Assembly: GCA_947461795.1 (NCBI GenBank)
Contig: CANHMG010000007.1
Span: forward strand, 1-49,038
DNA from: Flavobacteriaceae bacterium
GTDB lineage: Bacteria; Bacteroidota; Bacteroidia; Flavobacteriales; Flavobacteriaceae
DNA length: 49,038 nucleotides
Direction: 5' to 3'
Each line of letters opens with the position of its first letter. Position 1 is the first letter of the stretch. The notes beneath the pieces were generated by a model that was not told the origin of the DNA, searched no databases, and saw nothing but the letters and a program-made list of their open reading frames with translations. The position numbers were made by a program, and so were the translations under genes. Shown here in pieces: positions 15,049 to 24,276 of the stretch.

Positions 15049-16113
15049 ATGATTAAAAATAAAATCATTCTTTTCATAGCTATTATTACAATGTTTGGTT
15101 TTGTATCATGTGAAGATGAGCCTGTTGATCCAGATTTTTTAGTTGAAGTACCAAATCCTTGTAACGAACCTTCTTTATTTACAGTTAGTTCTTTTATCAA
15201 TGGAAATACAGTAAGAATTGATTGGGACAAAGCTTCTGGAGATGCTTGGGAAGTACAATACGGAATAAATGGTTTTGTTTTAGGAACTGGAATTACAGTA
15301 AATTTCACGAATACAAGTAGCTTAATTAGCGGATTGACAGATACGATATCCTATCAATTTTACATACGTACCAAATGTGCCAATAGCAAATACAGTGCAT
15401 GGGTTGGACCAGTTTCACCAGGCAGTAGTGTTACTTCTTGTGCACTTCCTACTAATGTCACAGCAGTTCGTTCTTTAACTGATACATCGATGGCAACCGT
15501 AGCTTGGACAGTCAATGGAGATGAAAATTCATGGCAAGTAGAATATGGGAATCATGGGTTTGTATTAGGTTCGGGAACTATTCTTGCTTCTTTGTCACCA
15601 ACTAAAACCATATCCAATTTAATTGAAAATATAAGCTATGATTTTTATGTTCGATCGAATTGTACTTCCAATCAAAATAGTGATTGGGTTGGGCCTATCA
15701 CTATTAATGCTTTTGGTGTCGTAAGCACGGATGCTTTCTCTGCTTTAATAGATGGAGTGGAGTTTTTCGAGACAGATATTAATATCAATCCAAATGCTCT
15801 TCACAATGGGCTTCCTTCAATTAATATTATTGCAACTAATGCCAATAATGATGTAATTGATATTAATGTAGAAAATGATGTTGTTGTCGGAACTGAATAC
15901 TTCAATACGGATCCTCTAACAGATAAGTTTAAATTTATTTATTTTGAACCCATACCAATAGAATTTGAGACTGATACTGATGGATCGATTATTATTACAG
16001 AAAGAACCGCTACAAGAATAAAAGGAACGTTCTATTTTAATGCAATTGGACCTGCACCTACTTTTCTAATTCGAAATGTTACTGTAGGGACTTTTGATGT
16101 AGCGATTCCATAA
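15049..16113 (+). CDS. Surface lipoprotein with two FN3-like repeats (paralog)
   Basis: This 354-aa protein is paralogous to the preceding gene: signal peptide ending FVSC (Cys21), acidic EDE after the Cys, and the shared stretch SSFINGNTVRIDWDKASG. It has two FN3-like repeats (about 40-130 and 131-225) instead of three. The C-terminal domain (about 228-354, FSALIDGVEFFETDI to RIKGTFYFNA and VTVGTFDVAIP) is related to that of the first paralog but strongly diverged. The pair is best explained by gene duplication followed by gain or loss of one repeat. Role unknown. Confidence 0.85.
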   Translation: MIKNKIILFIAIITMFGFVSCEDEPVDPDFLVEVPNPCNEPSLFTVSSFINGNTVRIDWDKASGDAWEVQYGINGFVLGTGITVNFTNTSSLISGLTDTISYQFYIRTKCANSKYSAWVGPVSPGSSVTSCALPTNVTAVRSLTDTSMATVAWTVNGDENSWQVEYGNHGFVLGSGTILASLSPTKTISNLIENISYDFYVRSNCTSNQNSDWVGPITINAFGVVSTDAFSALIDGVEFFETDININPNALHNGLPSINIIATNANNDVIDINVENDVVVGTEYFNTDPLTDKFKFIYFEPIPIEFETDTDGSIIITERTATRIKGTFYFNAIGPAPTFLIRNVTVGTFDVAIP

Positions 16114-16160
16114 ATTAAAATCCAAAAGCTATTTTTATTCTATAATTCAATGAACTTAAT

Positions 16161-16191
16161 TAAGCCTAAATGATTCAATTTAGGTTTTTTT
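16161..16191 (+). terminator. Terminator after the second FN3-like lipoprotein gene
   Basis: CCTAAAT (16165-16171), six-base loop, ATTTAGG (16178-16184) and TTTTTTT. Confidence 0.88.
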
Positions 16192-16252
16192 ATGGCATAA
16201 AAGTTGACTTTTTATAGAACCTAACGAATTATAGTGTAGTACATCGATTATA

Positions 16253-16284
16253 TTGTATTTTATAATTAACTTCTACTACATTTG
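16253..16284 (+). promoter_or_regulatory. Candidate lon promoter
   Basis: TTG (16253-16255), 21 nt and TACATTTG (16277-16284, a TAnnTTTG match). ATG is 46 bp downstream. No heat-shock operator such as CIRCE was seen. Confidence 0.5.
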
Positions 16285-16329
16285 TTTATCCAAATAACAA
16301 TTTAATGTCATTTTGACCTGCCAAATCTT

Positions 16330-18780
16330 ATGTCACATCATAATATACTTTCCTTTGACACATTGTCACTGCAAGAATTCGATACCGAAGCAGATTTAAT
16401 TCCACTTTTAACTCCAGAGGATGAAGAGGAAATGAATAACGAAGAATTGCCTGCTTCATTACCCATTTTGCCTTTACGAAATACCGTATTATTTCCCGGT
16501 GTTGTTATACCGATTTCTGCAGGAAGAGATAAATCAATTAAGTTGATTAATGATGCTAATGCAGGAAATAAAATAATCGGCGTTGTCTCTCAAAAGAATG
16601 AAGGCGATGAAGATCCAACCAAAAATGATATTCATAAAATTGGTACAGTGGCACGTATTTTAAGAGTTCTTAAAATGCCAGACGGAAATATTACTGTAAT
16701 TCTACAAGGAAAAAAGCGTTTTGAAATAGATGCTGTTACTTCTGAGAAACCGTATATCAAAGCCTTAGTAAAAGAAGTTGAAGAAAAAAAACCCGGAAAA
16801 CATGATACGGAGTTTTTAGCAATTTTAGAATCTATTAAAGAACTCGCCATTCAAATTATTAAGGAAAGTCCAAATATTCCTACGGAAGCAACCTTTGCTA
16901 TAAAAAATATAGAAAGTCAATCTTTCTTGGTCAATTTTGTTTCTTCAAACATGAACTTAACCGTTAGTGAAAAACAAAATTTGTTAGCGATAAATGCTTT
17001 AAAAGAAAGAGCACTAGAAACACTACGTTTTATGAATGTAGAGTTGCAAAAATTGGAATTAAAAAACGACATCCAATCTAAAGTTCGTTTTGATTTAGAC
17101 CAACAACAGAGAGAATATTTCTTGCATCAACAAATGAAAACCATTCAGGAAGAATTGGGTGGTGTTTCTCAAGAGGAAGAAATGGATGAATTTCGTCAAA
17201 AAGCGAAAACAAAAAAATGGGACGAATCTACTCAAAAACATTTTGAAAAAGAGTTGTCTAAAATGCAACGCATGAATCCACAAGCGCCAGATTTTGGGAT
17301 TCAAAGAAATTATTTAGAATTATTTTTAGACTTACCATGGAATAATTTTTCTAAAGATAATTTCGATTTGAAACGCGCTCAAAAAATACTCGATAGAGAT
17401 CATTTCGGATTGGAAGATGTAAAGAAAAGAATGATAGAACATTTAGCAGTTTTGAAATTGCGAAATGATATGAAATCACCAATTATTTGCCTTGCAGGGC
17501 CTCCAGGAGTTGGTAAAACTTCTATTGGTAAATCGGTTGCAGAAGCTTTAGGAAGAGAATACGTCCGCATTTCTTTAGGTGGATTACGTGATGAAGCAGA
17601 GATTCGAGGTCATCGAAAAACTTATATTGGTGCCATGCCTGGAAGAATTATTCAAAGTTTGAAAAAAGCAGGAACATCTAATCCTGTCTTTGTTTTGGAT
17701 GAAATCGATAAGTTATCCAATAGTAATCAAGGGGATCCCTCCTCAGCTTTGTTAGAAGTTTTAGACCCTGAGCAGAATAATGCCTTTTATGATAATTTCC
17801 TAGAAATGGGTTTTGATTTGTCTAAAGTCATGTTTATTGCAACTTCAAATAATATGCAAGCCATTCAACCTGCTTTAAAAGATAGAATGGAAGTGATTAA
17901 AATGTCGGGTTATACCATTGAAGAGAAAGTTGAAATTGCTCGTCAACACTTATTCCCAAAACAATTGAAAGAACATGGTCTAACTTCAAAAGATTTAGTC
18001 ATTGGCAAAAAACAATTGGAAAAAATTGTCGAAGGATACACTCGTGAATCTGGAGTCAGAGGTTTGGAAACAAAAATTGCACAAGTCATCCGAAACATTG
18101 CTAAATCAGTGGCAATGGAAGAAGTATATGATAAAAAATTAACCGACGAAGATGTTGTCAAAATTCTCGGAGTTCCAAGAATGGAAAGAGACAAATCAGA
18201 GAATAATGAGGTTGCAGGTGTGGTTACTGGTTTGGCATGGACAGCAGTTGGTGGTGATATTCTTTTTATTGAGTCCTTATTATCTCCAGGAAAAGGAACC
18301 ATGACAATAACAGGAAATTTAGGGACTGTTATGAAAGAATCAGCAACAATTGCTTTAGAATATATCAAAGCTAATACTGCTTTATTAGGTTTAGATTCGG
18401 ATATGATTTCTAAATACAATATTCACTTACACGTTCCCGAAGGTGCCACTCCAAAAGATGGTCCAAGTGCTGGAATTGCAATGTTAACGTCTTTGGTTTC
18501 TTTATTAACTCAAAAACGAGTTAAAAAAAGTATCGCCATGACAGGAGAAATCACGTTACGTGGAAAAGTATTGCCTGTTGGTGGAATAAAAGAAAAAATA
18601 TTAGCTGCGAAAAGAGCTAATATTAAAGAAATCATCATGTGTTATGAAAATAAACAAGATATCGATGAAATCAAACCAGAATATATTGACGGCTTGACTT
18701 TTCATTATGTCAAGGAAATGAGCGAAGTTTTGAAGTTTGCACTGACAGATCAAAATGTAAAAAACGCTAAAAAATTATAA
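16330..18780 (+). CDS. lon: ATP-dependent protease Lon
   Basis: This 816-aa cytoplasmic AAA+ serine protease degrades misfolded and regulatory proteins. The N-terminal LON substrate-binding domain (about 44-240, [15 protein letters not shown]) is followed by the AAA+ module with Walker [10 protein letters not shown] (Lys396) and Walker [11 protein letters not shown]. The protease domain follows, with Ser713 in [11 protein letters not shown] and Lys756 in GGIKEK, the Ser-Lys dyad. The length is slightly above E. coli Lon because of an acidic N-terminal extension ([15 protein letters not shown]), as is usual for Bacteroidota. It is followed by porQ and cmk in the same direction, with its own terminator. 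Confidence 0.98.
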   Translation: MSHHNILSFDTLSLQEFDTEADLIPLLTPEDEEEMNNEELPASLPILPLRNTVLFPGVVIPISAGRDKSIKLINDANAGNKIIGVVSQKNEGDEDPTKNDIHKIGTVARILRVLKMPDGNITVILQGKKRFEIDAVTSEKPYIKALVKEVEEKKPGKHDTEFLAILESIKELAIQIIKESPNIPTEATFAIKNIESQSFLVNFVSSNMNLTVSEKQNLLAINALKERALETLRFMNVELQKLELKNDIQSKVRFDLDQQQREYFLHQQMKTIQEELGGVSQEEEMDEFRQKAKTKKWDESTQKHFEKELSKMQRMNPQAPDFGIQRNYLELFLDLPWNNFSKDNFDLKRAQKILDRDHFGLEDVKKRMIEHLAVLKLRNDMKSPIICLAGPPGVGKTSIGKSVAEALGREYVRISLGGLRDEAEIRGHRKTYIGAMPGRIIQSLKKAGTSNPVFVLDEIDKLSNSNQGDPSSALLEVLDPEQNNAFYDNFLEMGFDLSKVMFIATSNNMQAIQPALKDRMEVIKMSGYTIEEKVEIARQHLFPKQLKEHGLTSKDLVIGKKQLEKIVEGYTRESGVRGLETKIAQVIRNIAKSVAMEEVYDKKLTDEDVVKILGVPRMERDKSENNEVAGVVTGLAWTAVGGDILFIESLLSPGKGTMTITGNLGTVMKESATIALEYIKANTALLGLDSDMISKYNIHLHVPEGATPKDGPSAGIAMLTSLVSLLTQKRVKKSIAMTGEITLRGKVLPVGGIKEKILAAKRANIKEIIMCYENKQDIDEIKPEYIDGLTFHYVKEMSEVLKFALTDQNVKNAKKL

Positions 18781-18786
18781 TAAAAA

Positions 18787-18819
18787 AAAAACGGTTCATT
18801 TAATGAGCCGTTTTTTTAT
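18787..18819 (+). terminator. lon terminator
   Basis: AACGGTTCAT and ATGAGCCGTT (one G-U) pair around TTA, flanked by A-run and T-run. Confidence 0.9.
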
Positions 18820-18873
18820 TAAAAATAATATCTTCGCATTTGCGTTATACTCTCAGAAATAGCGAAGATAAAC

Positions 18874-19899
18874 ATGATTCGAACTCTCCTTTTTGGTTCC
18901 CTTTTTTTATTTTGTACTGTACTATACGGTCAAGTAGGAGGTAAATCAGTATATCAATTTTTAAATTTAGTAACTTCACCTAGACAATCTGCACTGGGTG
19001 GAAAGACTTTGACGATTTATGACCAAGATGTCAATCAAGCGCATTTTAATCCTGCAACCATCAATCCAGAAATGGATAACCATATGTCCTTAAATTATGG
19101 AAATTACTTCGGGGAAGTTACCTACGGTACCGCATCTTATGCCTATACTTTTGATCGCCATGTACAGACTTTTCATTGGGGTGTCAATTACGTAAATTAT
19201 GGAACATTTGATGGTTATGATGAAAATGGAACACCAACTACTAGTTTCACAGGAAGTGATATTGCCTTGTCGTTTGGCTATGCTTATAATGTTCCTTATA
19301 CTGATTTGCATATAGGTGTCAATACCAAATTAATAAATTCAACTTTAGAAAGTTATTCTTCTTTTGGAGGTGCTATAGATTTAGGTGCACTCTATATTGA
19401 TGAATACAATTCAATCAATTATGCATTTGTTGTTCGAAATATCGGGACACAATTTACAACTTATGCAGGTACTCAAGAAAATTTACCTCTTGAAGTAATA
19501 GCTGGTATTTCTCAAGAAATTGAAAATGTCCCGATCCGTTGGCATTTAACATTAGAAAATCTCCAACAATGGAATGTTACGTTTTCGAATCCAGCTCGTG
19601 CTCAAAATTCGATTGATGGATCCTCAACTCCTGAAAAAACTTCTTTTTTTAATAACGCCTTGCGACATGTTATTTTTGGAATCGAACTCTTTCCTCAAAA
19701 AGGATTTAATTTGCGATTGGGTTACAATTTCAGAAGAGCCGAAGAACTTAGATTGTTAGAACAACGAAATTTTTCCGGAATTTCAGTGGGATTAGGATTA
19801 AAAATGGGTCGCCTTAAATTTGATTATTCTTATTCTCGATATACTTTAGCCGCTAACACGAGTTTATTTGGATTGACAATAAATTTTAATGAACAGTAA
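18874..19899 (+). CDS. porQ: Type IX secretion system protein PorQ
   Basis: This 341-aa outer-membrane beta-barrel of the PorV/PorP-like (FadL-related) fold helps deliver T9SS cargo at the cell surface. A signal peptide (1-19, ending LYGQ) is followed by SVYQFLNLVTSPRQSALGGK, the diagnostic PorQ N-terminus, FNPATINPEMDNHMSLNYG, and a C-terminal strand-rich region ending FGLTINFNEQ. It lies between lon and cmk, an order I recognise as common in Flavobacteriia. Immediately upstream, TATCTTCGC (18829-18837) and GCGAAGATA (18862-18870) form a 9-bp inverted repeat across the likely promoter/leader. At least three likely T9SS cargo genes lie in this window. Confidence 0.93.
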   Translation: MIRTLLFGSLFLFCTVLYGQVGGKSVYQFLNLVTSPRQSALGGKTLTIYDQDVNQAHFNPATINPEMDNHMSLNYGNYFGEVTYGTASYAYTFDRHVQTFHWGVNYVNYGTFDGYDENGTPTTSFTGSDIALSFGYAYNVPYTDLHIGVNTKLINSTLESYSSFGGAIDLGALYIDEYNSINYAFVVRNIGTQFTTYAGTQENLPLEVIAGISQEIENVPIRWHLTLENLQQWNVTFSNPARAQNSIDGSSTPEKTSFFNNALRHVIFGIELFPQKGFNLRLGYNFRRAEELRLLEQRNFSGISVGLGLKMGRLKFDYSYSRYTLAANTSLFGLTINFNEQ

Positions 19900-19947
19900 G
19901 TTTAAGATAAAAGAACTTTGTGAATTACGCCTCTCGGGCATTTATAT

Positions 19948-20640
19948 ATGAAAAAAATCACCATTGCCATTGATGGCTATTCTTCTACTGGGAAAAGTAC
20001 TCTAGCCAAGCAACTAGCCAAACACTTGGGATATGTTTATGTAGATACAGGTGCTATGTATCGTGCGGTGACTTATTTTGCTATGGAGCATGGTTATATC
20101 ACTGCGGATTCTTTTGACAAGCAAACTTTGATTTTAGCTTTACCCGCTGTGCAATTAGAATTTCATTTTAATGCCGAATTGGGCTTTGCAGAAATGTTTC
20201 TTAATGGAGTAAATGTCGAAAATGAAATTCGCACGATTGAAGTCTCGAATTTCGTAAGTAAAATTGCTGAGGTTTCTGAAGTGCGTTCTAAATTGGTGGA
20301 GCAACAACAACAAATGGGTAAAGGCAACGGTATCGTAATGGATGGCCGCGATATAGGAACCGTTGTATTTCCTAATGCGGAACTCAAAATATTTATGACA
20401 GCAAGCGCTGAAACAAGAGCTCAAAGACGTTATGATGAATTGCAAAGTAAAGGACAAAACGTACCTTATGAAGATGTACTCAAAAACGTTCAAGAGCGAG
20501 ATTATATTGATACGCATCGTGATGATTCCCCATTAATAATTGCAGATGATGCGATTGAAATTGACAATTCATACCTGAATCGTGAAGAACAATTTGAAGC
20601 GGTTTTGGACCTTGTTGATGAGTTAATGAAAACGATGTAA
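19948..20640 (+). CDS. cmk: Cytidylate kinase
   Basis: It phosphorylates CMP and dCMP with ATP in pyrimidine nucleotide metabolism. The 230 aa have the P-loop GYSSTGKST (residues 10-18), YVDTGAMYRAVT (NMP-binding), the MDGRDIGTVVFPNAE motif and RAQRRYDEL with the lid region after it. The family length of about 225 aa fits. It follows porQ by 48 bp and is probably co-transcribed. Confidence 0.97.
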   Translation: MKKITIAIDGYSSTGKSTLAKQLAKHLGYVYVDTGAMYRAVTYFAMEHGYITADSFDKQTLILALPAVQLEFHFNAELGFAEMFLNGVNVENEIRTIEVSNFVSKIAEVSEVRSKLVEQQQQMGKGNGIVMDGRDIGTVVFPNAELKIFMTASAETRAQRRYDELQSKGQNVPYEDVLKNVQERDYIDTHRDDSPLIIADDAIEIDNSYLNREEQFEAVLDLVDELMKTM

Positions 20641-20749
20641 ACTTTTGCTTTTCTCATTTTTAATGTTAGATTTACATTCTATTTACATTAAAAACCAACC
20701 CGAGGGCTGCCGAATTTTAGGAAGCGTTGCGGAATAAAACCAAAAATTT

Positions 20750-22003
20750 ATGAGTATCAAGTTCAAATTGACAGTAATGAGTTTTCTCCAATTCTTTGTT
20801 TGGGGAGCATGGTTAATCACAGTAGCCAATTATTGGTTCGGTACGAAACAATGGAGTGGCGCCGAATTCGGAGCCATTTTTTCAACCTTAGGGTTGTCTT
20901 CGATTATTATGCCGGCTCTCACTGGGATCATTGCCGATAAATGGATGAATGCTGAGAAACTCTACGGAATCCTTCATATTCTTAGCGGAATAGCTTTGTT
21001 GTATATCCCACAAGTGGATAATCCTACCACTTTTTATTACGTAATTTTTGCAGCCATGATTTGCTATATGCCGACCATTTCTTTGTCGAATTCAGTGGCG
21101 TATACGATTCTGAAAAACAACCAATTCGATGTCGTAAAAGTGTTTCCGCCAATACGAGTTTGGGGAACCGTTGGTTTTATTGTCGCGATGTGGATTACGA
21201 ATTTATCTGGGAACAAGGCATCCGCTAACATGTTCTACTTCTCAGCGATAGCTGCGTTTGTTTTAGGAATTTACTCTTTCACATTACCTAAATGTCCACC
21301 ACAGAAATTAATTTCTGACGAGGCTTCTTTGACAGAAAAGCTAGGATTAACGGCTTTCAAACTTTTTGGAACTTATAAAATGGCCTTGTTCTTTTTGTTC
21401 TCGATGTTTTTAGGAGCAGCATTGCAATTGACCAATATGTACGGTGATGTGTATTTGTCTGAATTTGCTAATATGCCTGAATATGCAGATTCGTTTGTAG
21501 TCAAATATTCAACGATTATCATGTCGATTTCGCAAATTTCGGAGACCTTATTTATTTTGGCGATACCGTTTTTTTTGAAACGATTTGGAATTAAACAAGT
21601 GATGCTCATTTCGATGTTTGCGTGGGTATTGCGTTTCGGTTTATTTGCCTACGGAAACCCTGTGGATGGTTTGTGGATGATTATCATGTCGTGTATTGTT
21701 TACGGAATGGCATTCGATTTCTTTAATATTTCAGGTTCACTTTTCGTAGAAACTACCACCGATTCTAAAATACGTTCCTCAGCACAAGGTTTGTTTATGA
21801 TGATGTCAAACGGATTCGGAGCCTTCTTCGGCGGTTTGCTCAGTGGAATGATTATCGATACCTATTTTACGCATGACGGGCAACGCGATTGGCACAATAT
21901 CTGGCTGACTTTTGCAGGTTATGCGCTTGTCATAGCGCTTGCATTTGCGGTGTTGTTTAAACACAAGCATGATCCGAAAGCGGTGGAAAATGTGAATCAT
22001 TAG
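20750..22003 (+). CDS. Nucleoside:H+ symporter family MFS permease (NupG-like)
   Basis: This 417-aa permease has 12 predicted membrane segments. The N-terminal LTVMSFLQFFVWGAWLITVA and loop ADKWMNAEKL followed by VFPPIRVWGTVGFIVAMW are characteristic of the NHS (NupG/XapB) family in Bacteroidota. QGLFMMMSNGFGAFFGG lies in the C-terminal half. It probably imports nucleosides with protons. It lies 109 bp after cmk; the gap contains GC-rich GAGGGCTGCCG without a clear promoter. A nucleotide-metabolism link with cmk is plausible but could be coincidence. Confidence 0.88.
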   Translation: MSIKFKLTVMSFLQFFVWGAWLITVANYWFGTKQWSGAEFGAIFSTLGLSSIIMPALTGIIADKWMNAEKLYGILHILSGIALLYIPQVDNPTTFYYVIFAAMICYMPTISLSNSVAYTILKNNQFDVVKVFPPIRVWGTVGFIVAMWITNLSGNKASANMFYFSAIAAFVLGIYSFTLPKCPPQKLISDEASLTEKLGLTAFKLFGTYKMALFFLFSMFLGAALQLTNMYGDVYLSEFANMPEYADSFVVKYSTIIMSISQISETLFILAIPFFLKRFGIKQVMLISMFAWVLRFGLFAYGNPVDGLWMIIMSCIVYGMAFDFFNISGSLFVETTTDSKIRSSAQGLFMMMSNGFGAFFGGLLSGMIIDTYFTHDGQRDWHNIWLTFAGYALVIALAFAVLFKHKHDPKAVENVNH

Positions 22004-22017
22004 GAACTAGTAAAAAT

Positions 22018-22051
22018 AAAAGCCCAATACGTGATGGTGTCGGGTTTTTTT
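22018..22051 (+). terminator. Terminator after the NupG-like gene
   Basis: AAAGCCCAATAC and GTGTCGGGTTTT pair imperfectly around a short loop, followed by a T-run that directly adjoins repeat R2. Confidence 0.65.
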
Positions 22052-22052
22052 T

Positions 22053-22131
22053 AGCCCCGATAGTAGCGGTTATCCTTTTGCGACGGCGTTCGGCGCAAAA
22101 GATTAGAGCGTATAGCGGGAATTGCTCCTAA
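22053..22131 (+). repeat. Hairpin element family 1, copy R2
   Basis: AGCCCCGATAGTAGCGG ... ATCC, then the apical stem CTTTTGCG (22075-22082) with CGCAAAAG (22094-22101), then GAGCGTATAGCGGGAATTGC and TCCTA. The outer AGC-CCC and GGG-GCT segments can close the element. Confidence 0.88.
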
Positions 22132-22178
22132 TCCAAGAAAATCTTGCTTCTTTTCTCTTAAATTTCTCACCGTAAAAG

Positions 22179-22209
22179 TTTGCATTTCAAAAAAATAGCC
22201 TTACTTTTG
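22179..22209 (+). promoter_or_regulatory. rpsA promoter
   Basis: TTTG (22179-22182), 19 nt and TACTTTTG (22202-22209) give the best consensus Bacteroidota promoter in the window. Confidence 0.8.
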
Positions 22210-22215
22210 CCCACC

Positions 22216-22324
22216 TTTTGGCGGAGAAGCATTTCCATTAGGGATCAACAAATTATAACCAACAACTTCTGTTTTTTTATCCGCGACACGAAATTCAAAG
22301 AGAACAGAATACAAATTTTTAAGC
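22216..22324 (+). promoter_or_regulatory. rpsA leader: Long rpsA 5' leader, possible autoregulatory element
   Basis: The predicted start just after 22209 leaves about 109 nt before the S1 ATG, unusually long compared with the 10-50 nt leaders nearby. GCC/GGC pairing around CACCTTTT (near 22209-22222) can form a small hairpin. Autoregulation by S1 is known in Gammaproteobacteria; a comparable role here is inference. Confidence 0.35.
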
Positions 22325-24100
22325 ATGTCTGAATTATTAAAATCACAAGCAGAATTTTTAGAGAATTTTAACTGGCACAATTTCCAAGAAGGTATTGACG
22401 CGGTTGACGAAAGTAACTTACAAGAATTTGAAGAATTAGTATCGAAAACTTTTATCGACACTGATCAAGAAGAAGTAGTAGTAGGTGTTGTTGTTCGTAT
22501 TACGGACCGTGACGTTATCGTTGACATCAATGCAAAATCAGAAGGTGTTATTTCTTTGAATGAATTCCGCTACAATCCAAGTCTTAAAGTTGGAGACAAA
22601 GTAGAAGTATTGATTGATGTTCGTGAGGACAAAACAGGTCAATTGGTATTATCTCACAGAAAAGCAAGAACAATTAAATCATGGGATCGCGTTATCTCTG
22701 CTAATGAAACGGGTGAAATCGTGAACGGTTTCGTGAAATGCAGAACTAAAGGTGGTATGATCGTAGACGTTTTCGGAATCGAGGCGTTCTTACCAGGTTC
22801 ACAAATTGATGTGAAACCAATCCGTGATTACGATGTATACGTAAACAAAATGATGGAATTCAAAGTGGTGAAAATCAACCACGAATTCAAAAACGTTGTA
22901 GTATCTCACAAAGCGCTTATCGAAGCAGATATTGAAGTACAGAAAAAAGAAATCATCGGTCAATTACAAAAAGGACAAGTATTAGAAGGTGTGGTGAAAA
23001 ACATTACTTCTTATGGTGTGTTCATTGACTTAGGTGGTGTTGACGGATTAATTCACATTACCGATTTATCTTGGAGTAGAATCAATCACCCAAGTGAAGT
23101 ATTGGAATTAGACCAAAAATTAAACGTGGTTATTCTTGATTTCGATGACGAGAAAACAAGAATCCAATTAGGATTGAAACAATTGAACGCTCACCCTTGG
23201 GATGCTTTGGATGCTAAATTAGCAGTAGGAGATAAAGTGAAAGGTAAAGTAGTAGTAATCGCTGATTACGGTGCATTTATCGAAGTAGCTGAAGGTGTTG
23301 AAGGTTTGATTCACGTTTCAGAAATGTCATGGTCTACGCACTTGCGTTCGGCTCAAGATTTCGTAAAAGTAGGTGATGTAGTTGAAGCGGTTATCTTGAC
23401 TTTAGACAGAGACGATCGTAAGATGTCTTTAGGTATCAAACAATTGTCACAAGATCCATGGACAGAAATTACAGCGAAATATCCTGTAGGTTCTAAACAT
23501 ACTGGTATCGTTCGTAACTTCACTAACTTCGGAATCTTTGTAGAATTGGAAGAAGGGATTGACGGATTGATTTACATCTCTGACCTATCATGGACTAAGA
23601 AAATCAAACACCCATCTGAATTCGTAAACGTTGGTGAAAAACTAGACGTTGTTGTTTTAGAATTGGATGTTGAAGGCCGTAAATTGTCATTAGGTCACAA
23701 ACAAACGACTGCTAATCCTTGGGATCAGTATGAGGATTCTTTCGCAGTAGGAACGGTTCATACCGGAACTATTTCTGAAATCGTTGACAAAGGAGCTACT
23801 GTAGAATTTGGTGATGATATCGTAGCTTTCATTCCTACACGTCACTTAGAAAAAGAAGACGGTAAGAAATTGAAAAAAGGCGAAGAAGCTGAATTCAAAG
23901 TAATCGAGTTCAACAAAGAATTCAAAAGAGTTGTAGCTTCTCACACGGCTATCTTCCGTGAAGAAGAAGAGAAAAATGTGAAAGCAGTAACTGAAACTGT
24001 AGCGAGTGCAACCAATGCACCTGCTGCAACGTTAGGAGATAACAATGACATTCTTGCTGGTTTGAAAGCAAAAATGGAAAAAAGCGAGAAAAAGAAATAA
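22325..24100 (+). CDS. rpsA: 30S ribosomal protein S1
   Basis: This 591-aa RNA-binding ribosomal protein brings mRNA to the 30S subunit. It holds six S1 (OB-fold) domains: the repeated signature G-V--I-DYG-FIEV-EGVEGLIHVSE-SW occurs in domains 3-5, with variant domains 1, 2 and 6. Runs such as LEGVVKNITSYGVFIDLGGV and VKGKVVVIADYGAFIEVAEG mark successive units of about 85 aa. The C-terminal tail (about 555-591) is Ala-rich then Lys-rich (KAKMEKSEKKK). Codon use is more biased than in the neighbours, as expected for a highly expressed gene. The strong promoter at 22179 and the terminator at 24121 make it a single-gene unit. Confidence 0.97.
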   Translation: MSELLKSQAEFLENFNWHNFQEGIDAVDESNLQEFEELVSKTFIDTDQEEVVVGVVVRITDRDVIVDINAKSEGVISLNEFRYNPSLKVGDKVEVLIDVREDKTGQLVLSHRKARTIKSWDRVISANETGEIVNGFVKCRTKGGMIVDVFGIEAFLPGSQIDVKPIRDYDVYVNKMMEFKVVKINHEFKNVVVSHKALIEADIEVQKKEIIGQLQKGQVLEGVVKNITSYGVFIDLGGVDGLIHITDLSWSRINHPSEVLELDQKLNVVILDFDDEKTRIQLGLKQLNAHPWDALDAKLAVGDKVKGKVVVIADYGAFIEVAEGVEGLIHVSEMSWSTHLRSAQDFVKVGDVVEAVILTLDRDDRKMSLGIKQLSQDPWTEITAKYPVGSKHTGIVRNFTNFGIFVELEEGIDGLIYISDLSWTKKIKHPSEFVNVGEKLDVVVLELDVEGRKLSLGHKQTTANPWDQYEDSFAVGTVHTGTISEIVDKGATVEFGDDIVAFIPTRHLEKEDGKKLKKGEEAEFKVIEFNKEFKRVVASHTAIFREEEEKNVKAVTETVASATNAPAATLGDNNDILAGLKAKMEKSEKKK

Positions 24101-24120
24101 TTTTTCTGCTGCAGATATGA

Positions 24121-24150
24121 AAGCCTCGAAGTGATTCGGGGCTTTTTTTG
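24121..24150 (+). terminator. rpsA terminator
   Basis: AGCCTCGAA, loop GTGA, TTCGGGGCT and TTTTTTT; nine pairs with one G-U. Confidence 0.93.
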
Positions 24151-24224
24151 TTTATAAAGTTTCGAATTCTAAATGAAACCCATCGAATTCTAATTGGCAA
24201 AGAAATAAATTAATTTATAGTACT

Positions 24225-24232
24225 TATATTTG
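24225..24232 (+). promoter_or_regulatory. Candidate -7 box for the LRR-protein gene
   Basis: TATATTTG (TAnnTTTG) 45 bp before ATG 24277. Confidence 0.55.
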
Positions 24233-24276
24233 AATCACTAAACTTGAAAATAGTCTAATTTTTAAATTGCTTCCTT

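Noticed and set aside
14970-15308. 112-aa minus ORF overlapping the second FN3-like lipoprotein gene
   Set aside because: Mostly antisense to a well-supported CDS and covers its promoter; composition not protein-like.
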